The position numbers and the translations under genes were made by a program. DNA of 64,000 bases from Paenisporosarcina macmurdoensis (GTDB lineage: Bacteria; Bacillota; Bacilli; Bacillales_A; Planococcaceae), in contig NZ_JBHSRI010000018.1 in assembly GCF_042658845.1 (NCBI RefSeq), positions 62,001 to 126,000 of the forward strand. Reading direction: 5' to 3'. The notes beneath the pieces are model-generated. The model saw only the letters and a program-made list of their open reading frames with translations. It was not told the origin of the DNA and searched no databases. Of the stretch, positions 58,984 through 64,000 are shown piece by piece. Position 1 is the stretch's first letter. Each line of letters begins with the position of its first letter.

Positions 58984-59766
58984 GTGAAACAGAAAGTGTA
59001 TCAATCGCTTATTGAATTGACGAATGGCAAATGGTCATCCCAAGCGATACAACGATTTGCTAAATCACCAGTGAGTCGAAAAATAATTCCATCGTATATC
59101 CGTACATACAAAATACAAATGACAGAGGTTTCACAATCTATTGAAACGTTTCCAACATTACATGATTTTTTCATTCGGAAAATCGATTCTCAACATCGTC
59201 CAATCGTCCAGGGTGAGCTGTTTGCAAGTAGCCCTGTAGATGCAAAAGTAGAATCCGTTGGGTCAATTACATCAAACGGGACATTTTTAGTGAAAGAAAA
59301 ATCATATACTTTGACCGATCTTCTCGGTAATGTTGAACAAGCTTCCAAATATATAGACGGCACATACATGGTGTTTTATTTAAGTCCTGCCGATTATCAT
59401 CGGATTCATAGTCCGGTTGACGGCCATGTAAAACAACAAGTAACGCTTGGAGAAAAATCGTACCCTGTGAATCAAGCGGGATTAACCTATGGAAAAACAC
59501 CGATTAGTGGTAATTATCGTCAAGTTACACATTTAGTATGCCCAAATTCCAAAACTTGCGCGGTAGTCAGTGTTGGCGCTATGTTTGTTAATTCAATTCA
59601 GATGACTAACTTATCTCGAGACTGGAAAAAAGGTGAAGAAATTGGCTTTTTCACTTTTGGTTCGACAGTTGTGCTACTATTCGAAAAAAATGCTTTTCAA
59701 TTAGATTCATCTATTATTGCAGGAAGTCGTGTGCGAGTGGGTCAGAAAATCGGTAGTATGTTATAA
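58984..59766 (+). CDS. psd: Phosphatidylserine decarboxylase proenzyme
   Basis: Psd turns phosphatidylserine into phosphatidylethanolamine. The 260-residue proenzyme cleaves itself at Ser to form its pyruvoyl group. The cleavage motif is FGST in FFTFGSTVVLLFEKN near residue 222, and the catalytic His segment is YLSPADYHRIHSPVDG near 139. GTG start after AGGAGGG. It is divergent from pssA across 95 bp, so the two steps of PE synthesis share a promoter region. Confidence 0.95.
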   Translation: MKQKVYQSLIELTNGKWSSQAIQRFAKSPVSRKIIPSYIRTYKIQMTEVSQSIETFPTLHDFFIRKIDSQHRPIVQGELFASSPVDAKVESVGSITSNGTFLVKEKSYTLTDLLGNVEQASKYIDGTYMVFYLSPADYHRIHSPVDGHVKQQVTLGEKSYPVNQAGLTYGKTPISGNYRQVTHLVCPNSKTCAVVSVGAMFVNSIQMTNLSRDWKKGEEIGFFTFGSTVVLLFEKNAFQLDSSIIAGSRVRVGQKIGSML

Positions 59767-59802
59767 TCATTACAGAAAAAAGGTTGAACGGAGTGTGTCA
59801 CG

Positions 59803-60324
59803 GTGTACAAAAAATTTTTACCAAGCGAATTTGTGAAAAGTGTATTCGACATTTCACCAGAACGATTGCTTGAAAAAGGAATTCGTGGAATCATAACAGA
59901 TTTAGACAATACACTAGTCGAATGGGACAGACCAGAGGCAACGCCAAAACTTGTCAACTGGCTCAAGAGTATGAAGGACGCAGGGATTCAAGTAACAATT
60001 GTATCCAACAACAATGAACTTCGAGTTAAATCTTTTGCAGACCCACTCGGAATTCCATTCATATATAAAGCGCGCAAACCAATGGGTAAAGCATTCGTTA
60101 AAGCACTTCACACCATGGATGTAAAACGTGAAGAAGTAGTCGTCATTGGTGATCAACTGTTGACGGATGTTGTTGGTGGTAATCGCATAAAACTGCATAC
60201 AATTTTAGTTTTACCTGTCGCAAAATCAGACGGTTTCTTCACACGATTCAATCGATTGGTCGAACGACGAATTTTTAAAGCATTAAAAAGAAGAGGTTTC
60301 GTAACTTGGGAGGAAGAAGTTTGA
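59803..60324 (+). CDS. yqeG: YqeG-family HAD-IIIA phosphatase (possible phosphatidylglycerophosphatase)
   Basis: This is a 173-residue protein with HAD motif I ITDLDNTLVEWDRP near residues 31-44, motif II VSNNNE, a motif III Lys in KARKPMGKAF, and motif IV VVIGDQLLTDVVGGNR. The same family includes yeast Gep4, a PGP phosphatase, and the gene here follows psd, so a lipid phosphatase role is plausible. It is also coupled to yqeH (overlap of 4 bases), which is the usual bacterial context. GTG start. Confidence 0.88.
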   Translation: MYKKFLPSEFVKSVFDISPERLLEKGIRGIITDLDNTLVEWDRPEATPKLVNWLKSMKDAGIQVTIVSNNNELRVKSFADPLGIPFIYKARKPMGKAFVKALHTMDVKREEVVVIGDQLLTDVVGGNRIKLHTILVLPVAKSDGFFTRFNRLVERRIFKALKRRGFVTWEEEV

Positions 60325-61424
60325 CAACTACACCATCATGTATCGGATGCGGTACTAAAATACAAACAATTGATCCAAAAACACCTGGCTATGCACCACC
60401 ATCTTCATTAGAAAAAGAAGTGGTGATTTGTCAACGCTGTTTTAAATTGAAAAATTATAATGAATTACAACCAGTGTCGTTAACAGACGATGATTTCTTA
60501 CGTATTTTAAATAGCCTTGGTAATGAACAAGGACTAATTGTTAAAATCGTAGATATTTTCGATTTCAATGGTAGCTGGTTACCTGGTTTACATCGTTTCG
60601 TTGGGAACAATCCAATATTGCTTATAGCTAATAAAGTGGATTTACTGCCTAAATCAGTTAAAAAACATCGCGTCATTAAATGGTTACAACAAGAAGCTAA
60701 AAAACTAGGATTGAAACCAGTTGAAGTCATGTTAGTTAGCGCTCATAAAGGCACTGGTATGGTTGAAGCGATGGAAGCAATTGATCGTCTGCGCGAAGGC
60801 AAGAATGCCTATGTAGTAGGTTGTACAAACGTTGGTAAATCAACATTCATCAACCGTATTATCAAACAAGTAACAGGTGAAAAAGAAGTAATAACCACTT
60901 CTCACTTCCCAGGAACTACTCTTGATTTAATTGAAATACCTTTAGATGATAACCAATCATTATATGATACACCGGGGATCATTAATCACCATCAAATGGC
61001 ACATTTCTTAGATCCATCTGAACTTAAATGGATTACACCTAAGAGTGAAATTAAACCGAAAATATTCCAATTAAATGCTGGACAAACATTGTTTTTAGGC
61101 GGTTTAGCTCGATTTGATTTCATGCAAGGTGAGCGATCGTCATTTACAGTTCATATTTCAAATGATCTAAATATCCATCGTACAAAACTCGACAATGCGG
61201 ATAATTTATATGCAGAACATTTAGGTGGCATGCTTGCACCTCCATCTGCACAATTTAAAGACCAATTGCCGCCATTAGTTCGTCATGAGTTTTCAATTAA
61301 AGCTGGGAAGACGGACATTGTGTTTTCAGGCTTAGGTTGGATTACTGTCAATCAACCAAATGTGGTTATAGCAGCCTATGCGCCTAAAGGTGTGGAAATT
61401 CAAATCCGTCCATCACTTATCTAG
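60321..61424 (+). CDS. yqeH: Ribosome biogenesis GTPase YqeH (circularly permuted)
   Basis: This is a 367-residue GTPase needed for 30S assembly. An N-terminal zinc finger (CIGCGTKIQ with CQRCFKL) precedes a permuted G domain in the order G4 (ANKVDLLPK), G5 (VSAHKG), G1 (GCTNVGKSTFI), G2, G3 (DTPGI). The C-terminal domain follows. The start is TTG at 60321, overlapping the yqeG stop, with GGGAGGAAG upstream. A longer frame from 60306 begins inside that site. Confidence 0.95.
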   Translation: MTTTPSCIGCGTKIQTIDPKTPGYAPPSSLEKEVVICQRCFKLKNYNELQPVSLTDDDFLRILNSLGNEQGLIVKIVDIFDFNGSWLPGLHRFVGNNPILLIANKVDLLPKSVKKHRVIKWLQQEAKKLGLKPVEVMLVSAHKGTGMVEAMEAIDRLREGKNAYVVGCTNVGKSTFINRIIKQVTGEKEVITTSHFPGTTLDLIEIPLDDNQSLYDTPGIINHHQMAHFLDPSELKWITPKSEIKPKIFQLNAGQTLFLGGLARFDFMQGERSSFTVHISNDLNIHRTKLDNADNLYAEHLGGMLAPPSAQFKDQLPPLVRHEFSIKAGKTDIVFSGLGWITVNQPNVVIAAYAPKGVEIQIRPSLI

Positions 61425-61437
61425 GAGGCATCTGATT

Positions 61438-62280
61438 TTGAAAAAATGGTACGCTGTAATCGGTGATCCCATCTCTCATTCGATGTCACCAAGTATGCAT
61501 AGTCAGTGGTTTTCCGATTTAACAATCGATGCCACTTACATTCCTGTACATGTCAAAAAAGAAAATTTGGCTGAAGCTGTTGAATCATTGAAATCATTAG
61601 GGGCAAGTGGTTGGAATGTAACGATTCCACATAAAGAAGCCATTTTGCCGTTATTAGATAAAATCGATTCATCGGCGGAACAAATGGGCGCTGTGAATAC
61701 AGTCGTTGTTGAAGCGAATGGAACATTAACTGGGTACAATACGGATGGAATTGGCTTCGTTAATTCTTTAGAAGAAGCAATGGGGACAAACCTTAAAGAA
61801 TTGTCTATTTTAATCATTGGTGCTGGTGGTGCTGCCAGAGGAATTGCTTTTGCATTAAAAGAGCAAGGCTATGTAAATTTAGTTTGTGCAAACCGCAGCT
61901 TTTCAAATGCACAACGTTTAATCACTGATTTGAAAAGTGGTCGTGCCTTAACACTTGATCAAGCAGAAGCCCAACTTGCAGACTTTCAAGTCATCATACA
62001 AACAACGCCAGCGGGCATGATAACATCAAATGTCGATATGCCGTTGTCACTAAAAAATGTAACATCTTCAGCAATTGTTGCAGATATTGTGTATAATCCA
62101 TTATTGACGCCATTTTTGGCTGAAGCAAAAGATCGAGGAGCACGTTGTTTAAATGGAGTCGGCATGTTCGTGCACCAAGGTGCATTGTCGTTTCAAAAGT
62201 GGACAAATCGCAAACCAGATACGAAGCAAACTATAGAGCAAGTCGAACAACTACTAGGAGGTCCACATGTTAACAGGTAA
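61438..62280 (+). CDS. aroE: Shikimate dehydrogenase (NADP+)
   Basis: AroE reduces 3-dehydroshikimate in aromatic amino acid synthesis. It is 280 residues from TTG at 61438 (CTAGGAGG upstream). It starts KKWYAVIGDPISHSMSPSMHS with the shikimate-binding serines. Catalytic Lys is in NVTIPHKEAILPLLD, and Asp in NTDGIGFVNSL. The NADP loop is IIGAGGAARGIAFAL, followed by CANRS. It overlaps yhbY by 14 bp. Confidence 0.96.
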   Translation: MKKWYAVIGDPISHSMSPSMHSQWFSDLTIDATYIPVHVKKENLAEAVESLKSLGASGWNVTIPHKEAILPLLDKIDSSAEQMGAVNTVVVEANGTLTGYNTDGIGFVNSLEEAMGTNLKELSILIIGAGGAARGIAFALKEQGYVNLVCANRSFSNAQRLITDLKSGRALTLDQAEAQLADFQVIIQTTPAGMITSNVDMPLSLKNVTSSAIVADIVYNPLLTPFLAEAKDRGARCLNGVGMFVHQGALSFQKWTNRKPDTKQTIEQVEQLLGGPHVNR

Positions 62281-62566
62281 ACAAAAACGTTTTTTACGAA
62301 GCGAAGCTCATCATTTGTCAGCTATTTTCCAAGTTGGAAAAGGCGGAGTAAATGAACATTTGATTAAACATATTGAAGAGGCTATCGAAACTCGTGAATT
62401 AATCAAAATTAGCATTTTGCAAAATTGTGAAGACGATAAACAAGAAGTAGCTGAACAATTAGCAAAAGGTACAAAATCACAACTAGTTCAAGTGATTGGT
62501 TTAACGGTTGTATTGTATAAGCAATCAAAAAATAATAAAAAAATCGTCTTGCCAACTAGAGGCTGA
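62267..62566 (+). CDS. yhbY: YhbY/CRS1-CRM domain RNA-binding protein (YqeI)
   Basis: This is a 99-residue single CRM domain. It starts LTGKQKRFLRSEAHHLSAIFQVGKGG, which carries the GxxG-type RNA-binding loop (GKGGVN), and ends IGLTVVLYKQSKNNKKIVLP. The family associates with pre-50S ribosomal particles. The ATG lies within the end of aroE, behind an AGGAGG site. Confidence 0.94.
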   Translation: MLTGKQKRFLRSEAHHLSAIFQVGKGGVNEHLIKHIEEAIETRELIKISILQNCEDDKQEVAEQLAKGTKSQLVQVIGLTVVLYKQSKNNKKIVLPTRG

Positions 62567-62568
62567 CG

Positions 62569-63135
62569 ATGAAAAAAGTGTGCATTTTTGGTGGAACCTT
62601 TAATCCTCCACATATTGGACATTTAATTATGGCAAATGAAGTGTATCATGCACTTGATTTTGATGAAATTCGATTTATGCCGAATGCAAAACCGCCGCAT
62701 AAAGAAGCGACTCAGTTAGCTACGGGTGAACAACGACTTCATATGTTGGAGCTTGCTGTTGAACCATTCTCGTATTTTACTGTAGAATCGCTTGAGATCG
62801 TGCGTGGTGGGTTGTCTTATTCGTTCGATACGATGATGGAATTGCAAAAGCAAGAACCACAAACGCAATTCAGTTTTTTGATTGGTGCGGATATGATTGC
62901 CTATTTAGATCAGTGGTACAAGATTGATGAGCTTGTGAAACATATTCAATTGATTGGTGTTCGTCGTCCAGGATACGATGATAAGTCAGCATATCCTGTT
63001 ACTATAATCGATGCACCTTTAATTGACTTGTCATCAACGATGTTACGTAATCGTTTACAACAAGGAAAAGATGTCTCCTTGCTTATTCCTGAAAGTGTAC
63101 AATCTTATATTCGTCAGGAGAAGTTGTATGAATAA
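62569..63135 (+). CDS. nadD: Nicotinate-nucleotide adenylyltransferase NadD
   Basis: NadD makes deamido-NAD from nicotinate mononucleotide. It has 188 residues. The nucleotidyltransferase motif GGTFNPPHIGHLIMANE is near residue 8, the nicotinate-binding MPNAKPPHK near 38, and the C-terminal signature is IDLSSTMLRNRLQQGK. It starts 3 bases after yhbY and overlaps yqeK by 8 bp. Confidence 0.96.
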   Translation: MKKVCIFGGTFNPPHIGHLIMANEVYHALDFDEIRFMPNAKPPHKEATQLATGEQRLHMLELAVEPFSYFTVESLEIVRGGLSYSFDTMMELQKQEPQTQFSFLIGADMIAYLDQWYKIDELVKHIQLIGVRRPGYDDKSAYPVTIIDAPLIDLSSTMLRNRLQQGKDVSLLIPESVQSYIRQEKLYE

Positions 63136-63697
63136 AGATGATTTGTTAAATGCCATACGTACAAGAATGCCTGAAAAACGTTTTGTCCATACTATAGGTG
63201 TCATGGAAACAGCTATTCAATTAGCAAAAGTGTATGAAGTAGATGAAAAAGAAGCAGAACTTGCTGCTATTTTACATGATGTCGTGAAATTTGCAGATCG
63301 AGACTGGATGAAACAGACCATAATCGAACAACAAATGGAGCCAACACTTTTAACATTTCACCATGAATTGTGGCATGCTCCTGTGGGGGCATTCGTAGCT
63401 CAGCAGGAATTTGGGGTAACCAATCAAGATGTCTTAAATGCAATTTGCTATCATACCACTGGTCGTAAATTTATGTCCAAACTGGAGAAAATCATTTATT
63501 GTGCTGATATGATTGAACCGAATCGAAAATTTTCAGGTGTCGATGAATTAAGACAGCAAGCTGAACAAGGACTCGAATTATTAATGAAGGCTTGTGTAAA
63601 ACATTCCATTCAATTTTTAATAAAAAAAAATCAACCGGTATATCCGGATTCCATTCATTGTTACAATGATTTGGTTACACGAAAGGAAAATGACTGA
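63128..63697 (+). CDS. yqeK: HD-domain Ap4A hydrolase YqeK
   Basis: This is a 189-residue HD hydrolase. The YqeK family symmetrically cleaves diadenosine tetraphosphate to ADP. The metal-binding motif is ILHDVVKFADRDWM near residues 55-68, with upstream His in RFVHTIGVMETA and downstream HHELWHAPVGAF and CYHTTGRKFMS. The ATG at 63128 follows CAGGAGAAG inside the nadD 3' end. Its stop abuts rsfS. Confidence 0.94.
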   Translation: MNKDDLLNAIRTRMPEKRFVHTIGVMETAIQLAKVYEVDEKEAELAAILHDVVKFADRDWMKQTIIEQQMEPTLLTFHHELWHAPVGAFVAQQEFGVTNQDVLNAICYHTTGRKFMSKLEKIIYCADMIEPNRKFSGVDELRQQAEQGLELLMKACVKHSIQFLIKKNQPVYPDSIHCYNDLVTRKEND

Positions 63698-64000
63698 ATG
63701 ACAGAACCAACTTTATTAGAAATCGCTTATAAAGCAGCAGATGACAAACGCGCAGAAGACATTATCGTATTAAATATGCAAGGTGTATCTTTGATTGCCG
63801 ATTATTTTGTTATTTGTCACGCAAATTCTGATCGCCAAGTACAATCTATCGCACGAGAAATGGCAGATCAAGCAGGACAAGCAGGCTACGATGTAAAACG
63901 TTTAGAAGGATTTGACGCAGCACGTTGGGTATTGGTAGATATGGGTGACGTTGTTGCACATGTATTCCATAAAGACGAACGTCAATTTTATAACTTAGAA
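63698..64000 (+). CDS. rsfS: Ribosome silencing factor RsfS (3' end beyond window)
   Basis: RsfS binds ribosomal protein L14 and blocks subunit joining under starvation. The window holds the first 101 codons, open to the last base. The visible part has TLLEIAYKAADDKRAEDIIVL, ADYFVICHANSDRQVQSIA, and GARW-type segment DAARWVLVDMGDVVAHVFH, so the conserved domain is nearly complete. The ATG directly follows the yqeK stop. Confidence 0.95.
   Translation, partial: MTEPTLLEIAYKAADDKRAEDIIVLNMQGVSLIADYFVICHANSDRQVQSIAREMADQAGQAGYDVKRLEGFDAARWVLVDMGDVVAHVFHKDERQFYNLE

Overview
The window looks like a piece of chromosome from a low-GC, endospore-forming Firmicute (Bacillales), most likely a Planococcaceae-type genus. 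The basis is protein similarity to Bacillus families, strong AGGAGG ribosome binding sites, AT-rich codon use, many TTG/GTG starts, the sporulation genes sigK and spoVB, and a gene order that closely follows the B. subtilis ruvA-to-udk region as I remember it. The genus is inference; no rRNA is present to settle it.

Layout. 1-0.9 kb: the end of an unidentified gene, repeats, and a small Q/N/E-rich protein gene. 1.0-17.3 kb: conserved backbone ruvA-ruvB-queA-tgt-yajC, a DUF421 gene, spoVB (minus strand), comN, secDF, a LapA-domain gene, recJ, apt, rel, dtd. 17.3-30.0 kb: an accessory block. It holds a maltodextrin system (neopullulanase, binding protein, two permeases, membrane-anchored alpha-amylase, oligo-1,6-glucosidase, LacI-type regulator) bracketed by dispersed repeats and a dead IS1182-type transposase. 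30.0-44.3 kb: backbone again: SH3/amidase, T-box-hisS-aspS, 6S RNA, tcdA, rarA (minus), cymR-iscS-mnmA-TPR-recD2. 44.9-56.7 kb: HAD gene, T-box-alaS-ireB-ruvX-DUF1292, mltG-O-methyltransferase-two U32 proteins-udk-greA, a second aberrant greA, yrrS. 56.8-64 kb: mtnN, sigK and pssA (minus), psd-yqeG-yqeH-aroE-yhbY-nadD-yqeK-rsfS (the last cut by the window end).

The maltodextrin genes make a simple pathway. The anchored amylase trims starch outside the cell, the MalE/F/G-type transporter imports oligomers, and neopullulanase and oligo-1,6-glucosidase finish them in the cytoplasm. LacI/CcpA-type operators sit in the divergent promoter region. No ATPase is encoded locally, so a shared MsmX-type ATPase is presumably used.

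The least explained signal is in the intergenic DNA. Seven arrays of short repeats (two to five units each) lie between genes. Each has a strict 20- or 21-bp period (about two helical turns), and there are several unrelated core words (GTTGCAAC, GTCGCAAC, TTTATCGCTCA, and ACGTNNGAAAAA in two arrays). Four of the arrays end in the same conserved block (TATCCAAAT..CTCCTAATT) although their core and period differ. I know of no name or function for them. Other dispersed families are also present: MITE-like units with GTTCAAAAG / CTTTTGAAC ends, and a GC-rich family of about 125 bp, one copy of which carries a nested insertion.
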